From Jannaschia seohaensis (lineage in GTDB: Bacteria > Pseudomonadota > Alphaproteobacteria > Rhodobacterales > Rhodobacteraceae), in the NCBI RefSeq assembly GCF_900116765.1, contig NZ_UETC01000019.1, positions 1 to 46,614 of the forward strand: a DNA stretch of 46,614 bases, in the 5' to 3' direction. Both the position numbers and the translations under genes were made by a program. The notes under the pieces are model-generated. The model saw only the letters and a list, made by a program, of their open reading frames with translations. It had not been told where the DNA came from and ran no database searches. Shown here piece by piece: positions 27,981 through 36,961 of this stretch (positions are counted from its first letter, which is position 1; the number at the start of each line of letters is the position of its first letter).

Positions 27981-28712
27981 CCTAGGGCCGCTCCGGTTCG
28001 GGATTTTTCCGCGGAAGCGGCGCGTTAAGCTGAAATCATTGCCCTGGCTCGGGGTCTCTTGCCGAATGCCCGGGATAGGTGGCCTCGCGAGATCCGCCCA
28101 TCTGTGTCTCCCCGCCGATGTCCAACCTCTCCCGCGTCTGGCTGGCATATCTCGCCGCGGATCGGGCCGACGGCACGTTCAAGCCCCTTCTGCCAGGGAG
28201 CTGGGAGATGAAGGGCGTGCCGTCCTTCACCGCCGCGGCCGCCGCCTGCAATATCGCGCGAGGGCGCGGGCAGGCGGTCGCAGGCAATTCCTCGATCGAC
28301 ACACGCGGCGCCGGCCCCTATCGGCCGGTCTCGCGGGAGGTCGGCATCCCCTCGGTGATGGAGCGGAAGCCGGGCCATAGCTGATGGCGCGGCGGGGTTT
28401 TCGGCGAGCCCGGTGCGGCCCGGATCGGGCCGTTCGATGGCGGAACCGATCAGGCGTCACCTTTCACCGCCATCGTCTCGGACCAGATCGACCTGGTCCG
28501 CGAAGCGCTGTGTGCGCTCGCGGGGCCAATGGGCACGACCGGCGTTGCCCGCTCCGAGACCGTGACCGCGACTACAGTCTGCATCCGCACCCACCAGGCG
28601 ACGGACGTGGACGGCATGCCCCCCTCTGCCGATCTCCGCGTCCACCGGGCGCTGGCCATGTCGAACGAAGACGACCTGGAACTGGGCTTGGTCCGGGTGG
28701 CCGGGACCCACC

Positions 28713-29093
28713 ATGTCTGCCGGATCCACCCGGAACACGCGGAGGTTCCGCCGCCCGAGACGGACCCGGCCCAGGGGCCTTGCCCTGCTGGAAGAAACTG
28801 GGTTCGCAGTTAAAAAGACCCTCCTGCGCGGCTGCACCTTCTGGAACGACTGCGCCAAATATCCGTTCTCGGCGAGGGACTGGGCGCAGCGGCCGCTGGA
28901 CGCGCTGGCGGTGGCCGGTGCCGATACCCGGCGGGCACTGTCGGCCAAGCTCCCGGCCTTAATGCAGGCGGAGAGCGTGGACCTCTAACCTTATTGGCGC
29001 TCCACCTATCGCTCCGCGCACGACGGCTTGCTGGACGCAGAACGGCAACCGACCTTCGAGATCCACGTCCACAAGCTGGGCTTCGCCGCCTGA
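28713..29093 (+). pseudogene. Fragment of an unidentified gene broken by an in-frame stop
   Basis: The frame reads ALLEETGFAVKKTLLRGC, FWNDCAKYPFSARDW, then ends ...MQAESVDL at a TAA (28986-28988). The same frame continues directly with PYWRSTYRSAHDG and FEIHVHKLGFAA to the next stop at 29091. The continuity of protein-like sequence across the TAA indicates a recently broken gene. I do not recognise the family. Confidence 0.45.
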
Positions 29094-29103
29094 GCGACGT
29101 CAG

Positions 29104-29330
29104 GCGACCAGCTTCGCCCCCGCCAGGACGGGGGGCGGCGCGTGGCGAGCATCCGCCGCGCCTCCTCCCCGCGGCCCAGCCGCATCGGAAGATTGGCCAG
29201 CTGAGCTCCAGCAGATCGCGCTTCGCCCGGCTGCCGCCGAAGCGCTCATGGGTGGCCATGGCCCGCGTCAGCGCCTCAAAATGGGCGGCACTGACGTTGC
29301 GCGGGTCCAGAGCTGCGCGATCAGCCTGGC
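29104..29330 (-). pseudogene. Frameshifted fragment resembling a TPR-type protein C-terminus
   Basis: On the minus strand one frame reads DPRNVSAAHFEALTRAMATH and ERFGGSRAKRDLLEL, after which the sense shifts to another frame (LPMRLGRGEEARRMLATRRP) and again to a last frame (PVLAGAKLVA, stop). Helical repeats with this sort of ending are common in TPR proteins of Rhodobacteraceae. The two frame changes show decay. Confidence 0.45.
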
Positions 29331-29470
29331 GCGCGCTGTCCGTGCGGCCCCGTCGGGGCCGGCGCGGAAGGCCGCCTTCCCCGGGGCGGAACGAGTCGGG
29401 ACGCGCACTGCCTCCGCAGCGCGCGTCCCCGTGGATTTCCTTGGGCGAGACGCCTCAGCGGATACGCGAC

Positions 29471-30439
29471 TCAGAAGAGCAGCACGTCGTCCGGATCGAT
29501 CAGGCCGCCGCCCTCGATCGTCAGGAGCGGCTCCTCCAGACCCGCGACACTGACGTCGCCCGTCTCTTCGTCATAACCGATGAGCCCCAGTGAGACGGCC
29601 TTTTTCAGAAGTCCGAGCGGCACCTGGCGGACGTCGATGGTCTCGTCGCCCAGGCCGAAGAACTGATCGTCCAAGGCGATCTTGTCCTCGTGGTCGAAAT
29701 CCTTGATCCGGCCCGACTGTCCGCGCCCGATCGCCGCGAAGGCGAAGACGTCGGCGCCGAACCCGCCAATCATCTCGTCATCGCCGCCCGCGCCGAACAG
29801 CACGTTGTCGCCCGCATTGCCGCGCAGGACATTGTCGCGGCTGTTGCCCCAGAGATCCAGGTCGTCCTCGCCGGTCAACTCGCCATCGTCGGTCTCGTCG
29901 TCGAGCTTGAGGTCCCGGCGTGCCTCGACCGCCCGCGACCGGCCGGGCGCCTCGCCATCGGGCGGGCCAGCATGGTCGGGCGGGCCTTCGCCGTCCTCTT
30001 CGTCGTCTGCCTCATCCTCCTCTTCGTCGTCTTCCTCGTCGTCCTCGGAGTCGTCCTCTTCGTCTTCCTCGTCGTCCTCTTCTTCCTCGTCGTCCTCTTC
30101 TTCTTCGTCGTCCTCTTCTTCGTCCTCTTCTTCGTCTTCCTCATCGTCCTCGGAGTCGTCCTCTTCGTCCTCCTCCTCATCGTCCTCTAGGTCGTCGCCC
30201 TCGTCGTCTTCCTCATCTTCCTCGTCCGCCGGGTCATCTTCGCCCTCTTCGGCGTCCGGGTCGTCCTTCGGATCGTCCTCCTCAGCCTCGTCGTCCTCGG
30301 AATCGTCCTCCTCCGGCCCCGCCAAACCGGCCAGCACCGCCGTCTCGTCTTTCTCTCCAAGAAGCGACGTCATCTCCTCCGCGCCGAAAATCAGGCGGTT
30401 CGGATCGTCGGTTTCGATCTCGTCGGTCGGAAAGGTCAT
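29471..30439 (-). CDS. Acidic low-complexity protein with RTX-like C-terminal repeats
   Basis: 322 aa. About 100 residues near the N-terminus (roughly 45-160) are almost pure Asp and Glu in runs such as EEEDEEEDDEEEE. The C-terminal third contains degenerate RTX calcium-binding nonapeptides (NVLRGNAGDNVLFGAGGDD, GGFGADVFAF) and the type I secretion-like segment GQSGRIKDFDHEDKI. No N-terminal signal peptide, which fits type I secretion. It starts at ATG 30439 with GGAG 7 bases ahead; a GTG at 30457 has none. Probably secreted and calcium-dependent, but role unknown. The coding strand is a GA-rich tract prone to length change. Confidence 0.85.
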   Translation of the reverse strand: MTFPTDEIETDDPNRLIFGAEEMTSLLGEKDETAVLAGLAGPEEDDSEDDEAEEDDPKDDPDAEEGEDDPADEEDEEDDEGDDLEDDEEEDEEDDSEDDEEDEEEDEEEDDEEEEDDEEEEDDEEDEEDDSEDDEEDDEEEDEADDEEDGEGPPDHAGPPDGEAPGRSRAVEARRDLKLDDETDDGELTGEDDLDLWGNSRDNVLRGNAGDNVLFGAGGDDEMIGGFGADVFAFAAIGRGQSGRIKDFDHEDKIALDDQFFGLGDETIDVRQVPLGLLKKAVSLGLIGYDEETGDVSVAGLEEPLLTIEGGGLIDPDDVLLF

Positions 30440-30687
30440 CGCGATCTCCAAGGTCACAAAGTTCGGGATTGAGACTAGACCATAGATAAAGCCAATCAGA
30501 GTCGTTTATCGGCGCTCATTTCGTCGGAATTGGAAACGATGAAGGCGCAGCCCGAAGCATCGATGCCAAGAACGACACGGTCCGCATCCGAATCGGAGGC
30601 CCGTCCAGCCATGCGTGCCAAGAACTTGATTTGACCTCAGCGCAGAGTGCGGCATCCTGTCCTTCGAAATCATCCTCGGGGGAAATC

Positions 30688-32235
30688 ATGAGACCCATCC
30701 TGACCGCCGCGCTTGTGGCCGCGGCGCTGCCCGCGGGCGCGGCCGAACTGCGCTTCGCTTCGACCACCGATCCGAACACGCTGGACCCGAACGCGGGCAA
30801 CTCCGCCCCGGTCTTCAGCCTGCTGGGGAACGTCTATGAGGGCCTCGTGCGCCGCGGGCGCGACATGTCCATCGAGCCCGCACTGGCGACCTCCTGGGAG
30901 CCGATCGGCGACGGCGAGGGCTGGCGTTTCAACCTGCGCGAAGGCGTCACGTTCCATGGCGGCCAGAGCTTCGACGCCGACGACGTGATCTTCTCCTACG
31001 AGCGCGCCTCCTCCGAGCAATCCGACACATCGAGCTGGTTCGCACCGGTCTCGGAGGTGATCAAGGTGGACGACTACACCGTCGACATCATGACCTCCGC
31101 GCCGAACCCGATCTTCCCCGACAGCATCGCCAACTGGATGATGATGGATGCGGGCTGGGCCGCCGAGAACGGAGCCGAGCGGCCCAATATCGAACAGGGC
31201 AACTACGCCACCACCAACACCAACGGCACCGGCCCTTACATGATCACGGAGCGGCAGCCGGGCCTGCGCACCGTGCTGGAAGCCTATGACGGCTGGTGGG
31301 GCGAGGATCGCGGCAATGTCGAGCGGGCGATCTTCCAGCCGGTCCAGAACTCCGCGACGGCGGTCGCGGCGCTGCTCTCGGGCGAGTTGGACCTGATCGA
31401 GCCGGTGCCGGTTCAGGACGCCAACCGGGTCGAGAGCGCGGAGGGCGTCGACGTTCTGCGCGGGATCGAGGCGCGGGTCATCATGCTGGGCTTCCCGCAT
31501 GACGCCGAGGGCCTGATCGCGGGCGGCGAGGGCAACCCCTTCACCGATCCGCGTGTCCGGCAGGCCGTGGCCCAGGCGATCAACGTGCCCGCCATCCTCC
31601 AGACCGTCATGCGCGGCTCCGCCGAGCCGGTGGCGCAGCTGATGGGCGCGGGCATGCGCGGCTACACCCAGGGCTTGGAGCGCCCCGCCTACGACCAGGA
31701 GGCCGCGCGCGCGCTGCTGGCAGAGGCAGGCTACCCGGACGGGTTCCGGTTCAGCCTGAAATGCCCGAACGATCGCTATCTGAACGACGAAGCGGTCTGC
31801 ACCGCGATCAACGCGATGCTCGCTCAGGTCGGGTTGGAGCCGGTTCTGGAGACGATGCCCGTCGCCAATTACTGGCCCACCCTGCGCGCCGACGACCATG
31901 ACATGTATCTGCTGGGCTGGTCGCCGGGCACCTTCGACGCCGAACACCCGATCCGCTTCCTGCTCGCCACCCCGGACGAGGAGGCGCGGCTGGGATCGTG
32001 GAACTTCGGCGGCTATTCGAACCCGCGCATCGACGAATTGCTGCCGATGATCCAGTCCGAGATCGACGACACCGCGCGCCAGGCGATGCTCGACGAGGTG
32101 GCGCAGATCCAGCTCGACGACGTGGCCTATGTGCCGCTCTACGTCCAGCCGCTGATCTGGGGCGTCAAGGAGGGGATCGAGGTCGTGCAGCGGCCCGACA
32201 ACTTCCTGGTGCTGCGCTGGATAGAGATGGGCTGA
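30688..32235 (+). CDS. ABC transporter substrate-binding protein, family 5
   Basis: 515 aa. Signal peptide MRPILTAALVAAALPAGAAE, mature start LRFASTTDPNTLDPN. Binding-protein landmarks: LREGVTFHGGQSFDADDV, TNTNGTGPYMI, VRQAVAQAINVPAIL, CPNDRYLNDEA. It opens the Dpp/Opp-type operon and captures peptides, opines or other oligo substrates for it. GGGGGA precedes the ATG at 30688 by about 6 bases. A strong hairpin separates it from the permease genes. The same protein family occurs at 23974. Confidence 0.94.
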   Translation: MRPILTAALVAAALPAGAAELRFASTTDPNTLDPNAGNSAPVFSLLGNVYEGLVRRGRDMSIEPALATSWEPIGDGEGWRFNLREGVTFHGGQSFDADDVIFSYERASSEQSDTSSWFAPVSEVIKVDDYTVDIMTSAPNPIFPDSIANWMMMDAGWAAENGAERPNIEQGNYATTNTNGTGPYMITERQPGLRTVLEAYDGWWGEDRGNVERAIFQPVQNSATAVAALLSGELDLIEPVPVQDANRVESAEGVDVLRGIEARVIMLGFPHDAEGLIAGGEGNPFTDPRVRQAVAQAINVPAILQTVMRGSAEPVAQLMGAGMRGYTQGLERPAYDQEAARALLAEAGYPDGFRFSLKCPNDRYLNDEAVCTAINAMLAQVGLEPVLETMPVANYWPTLRADDHDMYLLGWSPGTFDAEHPIRFLLATPDEEARLGSWNFGGYSNPRIDELLPMIQSEIDDTARQAMLDEVAQIQLDDVAYVPLYVQPLIWGVKEGIEVVQRPDNFLVLRWIEMG

Positions 32236-32243
32236 GCCCGTGC

Positions 32244-32276
32244 CCCGGATGCGCGCGACGCGCGCGCGCATTCGGG
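32244..32276 (+). promoter_or_regulatory. Strong stem-loop between binding-protein gene and first permease
   Basis: Fourteen-base arms (CCCGGATGCGCGCG and its complement CGCGCGCATTCGGG, one G-T wobble) flank a 5-base loop, 9 bases after the stop codon. No T run follows. Similar placement to the stem at 17108-17153 in the sugar operon suggests a conserved device to favour binding-protein mRNA. Confidence 0.6.
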
Positions 32277-32391
32277 TTGAGACCAGAATTGCACCATCGG
32301 CACCGGTTTGACGGACAGAATGGCGTCACGGAAGCCTCACGGGGACGCGTGACCGCTTGACCCCGGGCGTCCTCGCGGCGAAACCCCTCAA

Positions 32392-33366
32392 ATGCTCGCA
32401 TACATCATCCGTCGTGTGTTTCAGTCGATCGTCGTGCTCCTGGTGGTGGGCCTTGTCGCCTTCGCCATGTTCCGCTTCGTCGGGGACCCCATCGAACAAC
32501 TCCTGGGCCAGGAACGCACCGTTCAGGACGTCGAGCGCCTGCGCGAGGCGCTGGGGCTGAACGATCCCTTCCCGGTCCAGTATTTCGATTTCCTCGTCCG
32601 CGCGGTGCAGGGCGATTTCGGCATCTCCTACCGACAGTCCCGCCCCGTGGCCGAAATCATCCTGGAGCGCGCACCCGCGACGCTCGAACTCGCGCTGGTC
32701 TCAGGGCTGCTCGCGCTGGTGGTCGGCATCGCGCTCGGCGTGTTCACCGCGATCCGGCGGGACGGTTGGGCGGCCAATGCGATCATGTCGGCCTCGCTGA
32801 TCGGCGTCTCGCTGCCGACCTTCCTGATCGGCATCCTGCTGATCTACGTCTTTGGGGTCCAGCTCCGATGGCTGCCGACCTTCGGACGTGGAGACGTGGT
32901 CGATCTGGGCTGGTGGACGACGGGGTTCCTCACGCCAAGCGGCCTCAAATCGCTGATCCTGCCCTCGATCACGCTGGGTCTGTTCCAGATGACGCTGATC
33001 ATGCGCCTGGTCCGATCCGAGATGCTGGAGGTCTTGCGGCAGGACTACATCCGCTTCGCCCGCGCGCGCGGCCTGTCGGCCAAGTCGGTCAACTTCCGGC
33101 ACGCGCTCAAGAACACGATGGTGCCCGTGATCACGGTCACGGGCCTGCAACTGGGGGCGATCATCGCCTTCGCGATCATCACCGAGACGGTATTTCAGTG
33201 GCCGGGCGTCGGTCTGCTCTTCATCAACGCGGTGCAGTTCGTCGACATCCCCGTCATGGCCGCCTACCTGATGCTGATCTCGGTCATGTTCGTGCTGATC
33301 AACCTGATCGTGGACATCCTCTATGTCTGGGTCGATCCCCGGCTGCGCATTGACGGGAGGCACTGA
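32392..33366 (+). CDS. Peptide-type ABC transporter permease (DppB/OppB type)
   Basis: 324 aa inner-membrane permease with six hydrophobic segments. N-terminal hydrophobic start MLAYIIRRVFQSIVVLLVVG is typical. The EAA-type loop is LRQDYIRFARARGLSAKSVNFRHAL. ATG of the next permease shares one base with the stop (TGATG). Forms the channel with DppC below. Confidence 0.95.
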   Translation: MLAYIIRRVFQSIVVLLVVGLVAFAMFRFVGDPIEQLLGQERTVQDVERLREALGLNDPFPVQYFDFLVRAVQGDFGISYRQSRPVAEIILERAPATLELALVSGLLALVVGIALGVFTAIRRDGWAANAIMSASLIGVSLPTFLIGILLIYVFGVQLRWLPTFGRGDVVDLGWWTTGFLTPSGLKSLILPSITLGLFQMTLIMRLVRSEMLEVLRQDYIRFARARGLSAKSVNFRHALKNTMVPVITVTGLQLGAIIAFAIITETVFQWPGVGLLFINAVQFVDIPVMAAYLMLISVMFVLINLIVDILYVWVDPRLRIDGRH

Positions 33367-34334
33367 TGCCCGATCTCACCGACTCGTCCCGCGCCCCCGG
33401 AGCCACGCCCGCCCCGCAGCCCTCCCGCTGGAAGGTCGCTTGGGACAGCGATATCGCCTATTCCTTCCGCCGCTCGCCGGTGGCCGTGATCGCGGCTTTC
33501 GTCACGCTGCTCTTGGTACTGGCGGCCATCTTCGCGCCGCTGGTGGCGACGACCAACCCGTTCGACCCGTCCTCGCTGAACCTGATGAACGGCTTCTCCC
33601 GGCCCGGTGTGCCGAACGAATTCACCGGAGAGACGTTTTTCCTCGGCACCGACGATCAGGGGCGTGACGTCTATTCGACGATCCTCTACGGGCTGCGCAT
33701 CTCGCTCTTCGTGGGCGTGATGGCGGTCATGTTCGCGATGGTGCTGGGCGTCACGCTGGGCCTGATCGCGGGCTATGTCGGCGGCTGGATCGACAGCCTC
33801 ATCATGCGCGTCGCCGACGTGCAGCTGACCTTCCCGTCGATCCTGGTGGCGCTGCTGATCTTCGGCATCGCGCGGGGCATCATCCCGATCGAGCATCGCG
33901 ACCAGATGGCGATCTGGGTGCTGATCGTCGCCATCGGTCTAAGCGACTGGGTGCAGTTCGCCCGGGTCGTGCGCGGCGCGACGCTCGTGGAGAAGAACAA
34001 GGAATACGTGCAGGCCGCGCGCCTGATCGGGCGCAAGCCGGGCGCCATCATGATGCGCCACATCCTGCCCAACGTGCTGTCGCCGGTGCTGGTCATCGCG
34101 ACCATCTCCCTGGCGCTGGCCATCATCGCCGAAGCGACGCTCAGCTTCCTCGGTGTCGGCGCGCCGCCGACGCAGCCGAGCCTCGGGACGCTGATCCGCA
34201 TCGGCCAGGACTTCCTGTTCTCGGGCGAGTGGTGGATCCTGTTCTTCCCGGCCTGCACGCTGTTGGCCCTTGCACTTTCTGTGAACCTCCTGGGCGACTG
34301 GCTCCGCGACGCGCTGAACCCGAGGCTGCGGTGA
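33366..34334 (+). CDS. Peptide-type ABC transporter permease (DppC/OppC type)
   Basis: 322 aa. A 40-residue cytoplasmic N-terminus precedes the first membrane segment, the DppC hallmark. The conserved GTDDQGRDVYSTILYGLRISL segment and the EAA loop KEYVQAARLIGRKPGAI are present. One-base overlap with DppB. Together they form the inner-membrane channel. Confidence 0.95.
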   Translation: MPDLTDSSRAPGATPAPQPSRWKVAWDSDIAYSFRRSPVAVIAAFVTLLLVLAAIFAPLVATTNPFDPSSLNLMNGFSRPGVPNEFTGETFFLGTDDQGRDVYSTILYGLRISLFVGVMAVMFAMVLGVTLGLIAGYVGGWIDSLIMRVADVQLTFPSILVALLIFGIARGIIPIEHRDQMAIWVLIVAIGLSDWVQFARVVRGATLVEKNKEYVQAARLIGRKPGAIMMRHILPNVLSPVLVIATISLALAIIAEATLSFLGVGAPPTQPSLGTLIRIGQDFLFSGEWWILFFPACTLLALALSVNLLGDWLRDALNPRLR

Positions 34335-34449
34335 CGCGGCTGGGAACAAAGGAGCGCCCTGCGCTCTCGCGCCGCGGCGCGCGCGGCCCGTTCTGGACGC
34401 GGCGCCGCAGGGGCCGCCCGAGAGCCGCCATGCAGGTGCGGAATGCCTG

Positions 34450-34761
34450 ATGCCCAAAGACCCGTTCAAATCCACGCCCTTTTGGCGCCCTGCGGAGGAG
34501 GAACGGGCCTCTCTCCGCAGCCATCTTCTAGCGGAACTCCCGCCCGGCCACGTCCTGTTCACCCATCGCGAGACGCTGGAGGTGCATGCGCGGGACAAGA
34601 ACGCCCTGCGTCTGGTCATCACCTGCAAAGACCCCGCCGCTGCCATCGTCCACATGACCTGGACCGGACGGCCGCCCATGGCTCCGTTCCTGCCCGAGAC
34701 CGAGATCTATCCGTCGCTCGACGGGCTCATCTCCGCTTTGATCGAGAAGGGGGCGGAATGA
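34450..34761 (+). CDS. Small hypothetical protein inside the ABC operon
   Basis: 103 aa, no signal peptide or membrane segment. Sequence begins MPKDPFKSTPFWRP and ends LIEKGAE; a hydrophobic core (ALRLVITCKDPAAAIVHM) suggests a small folded alpha/beta domain. I recognise no family. It lies between the second permease and the first ATPase, a place normally empty in such operons. Frame, composition and stop placement look genuine, but the ribosome-binding site is weak. Confidence 0.6.
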   Translation: MPKDPFKSTPFWRPAEEERASLRSHLLAELPPGHVLFTHRETLEVHARDKNALRLVITCKDPAAAIVHMTWTGRPPMAPFLPETEIYPSLDGLISALIEKGAE

Positions 34762-34972
34762 CGGGCGCCGCGCGTCTCCAGACGGCAGGGCGCGATGCTG
34801 CGCCAACGCGCCCCGCCCATGGCCGTCAGGAAGATTGCAAATATCGGGATAGACAGGCAGAGGACGGCCTCCTCGTAACGGCTTGCCCTCACGGCTACGA
34901 GGCAGACAGACCGGCCGCCCGGCACGCGGGCGCGGGCCGGACCACCCCGCGACACGCGCTCCGGAGGATGAG

Positions 34973-35962
34973 ATGACGAACCCGACCCCCGTTCTGACGC
35001 TCCGCCATCTGACGGTCGACATTCCCACCCGCCACGGCACGCTGCGGCCGGTCGACGACGTCTCCTGGGAGGTGGCCGCCGGCGAGATCCTGGGTGTGGT
35101 CGGCGAATCCGGCGCCGGGAAGTCCATGACCGGGAACGCCGTGATCGGCCTTCTCGACAGCCCGGCCCATATCTCCGGCGGCGAGGTTCTGCTGGAGGGC
35201 CAGCGGATCGACGATCTGCCCCTGCGCGAGATGCGCCGCATCCGGGGCAAGCGGATCGGCATGGTGTTTCAGGATCCGCTGACCTCGCTCAACCCGCTGC
35301 TGACGGTGGGCGATCAGCTGACCGAAACGATCCTGCGCCATCTCCCCGTCTCCGAGAGCGAGGCCCGCGCCCGCGCCGTGCGCGGCCTCGATGAGGTCGG
35401 CATCCCGGCGGCCAAGGACCGGATGGGCGCCTATCCGCACGAGTTCTCGGGCGGGATGCGGCAGCGCGTGGTGATCGCGCTCGCGCTCTGCGCCGAGCCG
35501 ACCCTGTTGATCGCGGACGAACCGACCACGGCGCTCGACGTCTCGGTGCAGGCCCAGATCATCGCGCTGCTCAAGCGCCTGTGCCGCGAGCGGGGAATGG
35601 CCGCGATGCTGGTAACACATGACATGGGCGTCATCGCCGAGACCGCGGACCGCGTCGCCGTGATGTATGCCGGCCGCCTGGCCGAGATCGGACCCGTGGC
35701 GCAGATCATCAGCCACCCGCGCCATCCCTATACGGACGGGCTGATGGCCTCGACGCCCGCCGCCTCGGCCGGCCATGCCCGCCTCCGCCAGATCCCCGGC
35801 AACATGCCGCGCCTGGGCAACCTGCCCCATGGCTGCGCCTTCCATCCGCGCTGCCCCCGCGCCCAGGACATCTGCCGTCACGATCCGCGCCCCGTGGTCG
35901 GAGAGGTCGATGCACAGGCCGCCTGCTACTTCCCAATCGACGCCTCGGAGGATGCCGCATGA
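34973..35962 (+). CDS. Peptide-type ABC transporter ATP-binding protein (DppD type)
   Basis: 329 aa. Walker A GESGAGKS, signature FSGGMRQRVVIALAL, Walker B LIADEPTTALD. C-terminal oligopeptide-type extension with Cys-rich end CAFHPRCPRAQDIC, the DppD/OppD hallmark (4Fe-4S ligands in some). GGAGG ahead of the ATG at 34973 by about 8 bases supports this start over a longer frame from 34883. ATGA overlap with the next ATPase. Confidence 0.95.
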   Translation: MTNPTPVLTLRHLTVDIPTRHGTLRPVDDVSWEVAAGEILGVVGESGAGKSMTGNAVIGLLDSPAHISGGEVLLEGQRIDDLPLREMRRIRGKRIGMVFQDPLTSLNPLLTVGDQLTETILRHLPVSESEARARAVRGLDEVGIPAAKDRMGAYPHEFSGGMRQRVVIALALCAEPTLLIADEPTTALDVSVQAQIIALLKRLCRERGMAAMLVTHDMGVIAETADRVAVMYAGRLAEIGPVAQIISHPRHPYTDGLMASTPAASAGHARLRQIPGNMPRLGNLPHGCAFHPRCPRAQDICRHDPRPVVGEVDAQAACYFPIDASEDAA

Positions 35963-36957
35963 GCCCCCGATCCGCCCTCGTCTCGGTCCAGAACCTCACC
36001 CGCGTCTTCGACGTCTCCAAGCCCTGGCTCAACCGGGTGATCGAGCGTCTGCCCAAGCGCTACCTCACCGCCGTCTCCGATGTCAGCTTCGATATCCCCG
36101 CCCGCACGACCTATGCCCTGGTGGGCGAAAGCGGGTCGGGCAAGTCGACCATCGGCAAGATGGTCGTGGGCCTTCTGCGCCCCTCGGAGGGGCATGTGAC
36201 CATCGACGGCGTGGACCTCGCCACCGAGACGGACCCCGCCGTCATCGACCGCATCCGCACCGATATCCAGATGATCTTTCAGGATCCGTTCGCCTCGCTG
36301 AACCCGCGCTGGAAGGTCCGCGACATCATCACCGAGCCGGTCGCCGCCCGTGGTGGCGACGTGACGGGCCTCGCCGAAAAGCTCCTGACCCAGGTGGGCC
36401 TCGCCCCCGAGGACGCGGGCAAGTATCCGCACCAGTTCTCCGGCGGCCAGCGGCAGCGGCTCTGCGTCGCGCGCGCGCTTGCCTCCGAGCCCAAGCTCAT
36501 CGTCTGCGACGAGCCGACCTCGGCGCTCGACGTGTCGGTTCAGGCCCAGGTGCTCAACCTGATGAGCGACCTGAAGGAGGAGCACGGGCTCACCTACCTG
36601 TTCATCAGCCACGACCTGACGGTGGTGCGCCACATGGCCGACAGGATCGGCGTGCTCTATCTCGGCCGCCTGGTAGAGGAGGCCACGCCCGACGACCTCT
36701 TCACCAAGCCCGCCCATCCCTACACCGCGATGCTGATCGACGCGGCGCCCAAGCTCGACGCCTTCGGGCGCGAGGTGACGCCGCCCGAAGGGGAGATCCC
36801 GGATCCGATCGACCCGCCCAAGGGCTGCGCCTTCCACCCGCGCTGCCCGCTGGCCATCGACCGCTGCAAGGCGGAGCGCCCCAAGCTGGAGCCCTTCGGC
36901 GCGGGCCGGGTGGCCTGCCACCGCGCGGGCGAGATCGCGCTGGAAAGCGCCGCCTGA
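35959..36957 (+). CDS. Peptide-type ABC transporter ATP-binding protein (DppF type)
   Basis: 332 aa. Walker A GESGSGKST, signature FSGGQRQRLCVARAL, Walker B VCDEPTSALD, and the C-terminal CAFHPRCPLAIDRCK motif. Partner of the DppD-type subunit in a heterodimeric motor. Last gene of the operon. Its stop is only 4 bases from the stop of the leftward gene, tail to tail. Confidence 0.95.
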   Translation: MSPRSALVSVQNLTRVFDVSKPWLNRVIERLPKRYLTAVSDVSFDIPARTTYALVGESGSGKSTIGKMVVGLLRPSEGHVTIDGVDLATETDPAVIDRIRTDIQMIFQDPFASLNPRWKVRDIITEPVAARGGDVTGLAEKLLTQVGLAPEDAGKYPHQFSGGQRQRLCVARALASEPKLIVCDEPTSALDVSVQAQVLNLMSDLKEEHGLTYLFISHDLTVVRHMADRIGVLYLGRLVEEATPDDLFTKPAHPYTAMLIDAAPKLDAFGREVTPPEGEIPDPIDPPKGCAFHPRCPLAIDRCKAERPKLEPFGAGRVACHRAGEIALESAA

Positions 36958-36961
36958 CGGA

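Larger units (their letters stand above)
27981..29470. other. Decayed region of about 1.5 kb with gene fragments
   Basis: No intact gene. The frames present are short, shift phase or are interrupted by stops. Two fragments are listed separately (28713-29093 plus; 29104-29330 minus). The first 700 bases yield only low-complexity frames; the frame at 28079-28384 (start MASRDPPICVSPPMSNLSR) and the frame 28385-28813 ending in GRNWVRS are unrecognised. Confidence 0.7.

Noticed and set aside
28529-28813. Plus-strand frame of 94 codons
   Set aside because: No family match, no ribosome-binding site, and it lies in decayed DNA with fragments in other frames.
30000-30330. Repetitive TC-rich DNA resembling a CRISPR or satellite array
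   Set aside because: It encodes an unbroken Asp/Glu tract in one frame, and the units are irregular with no spacers.
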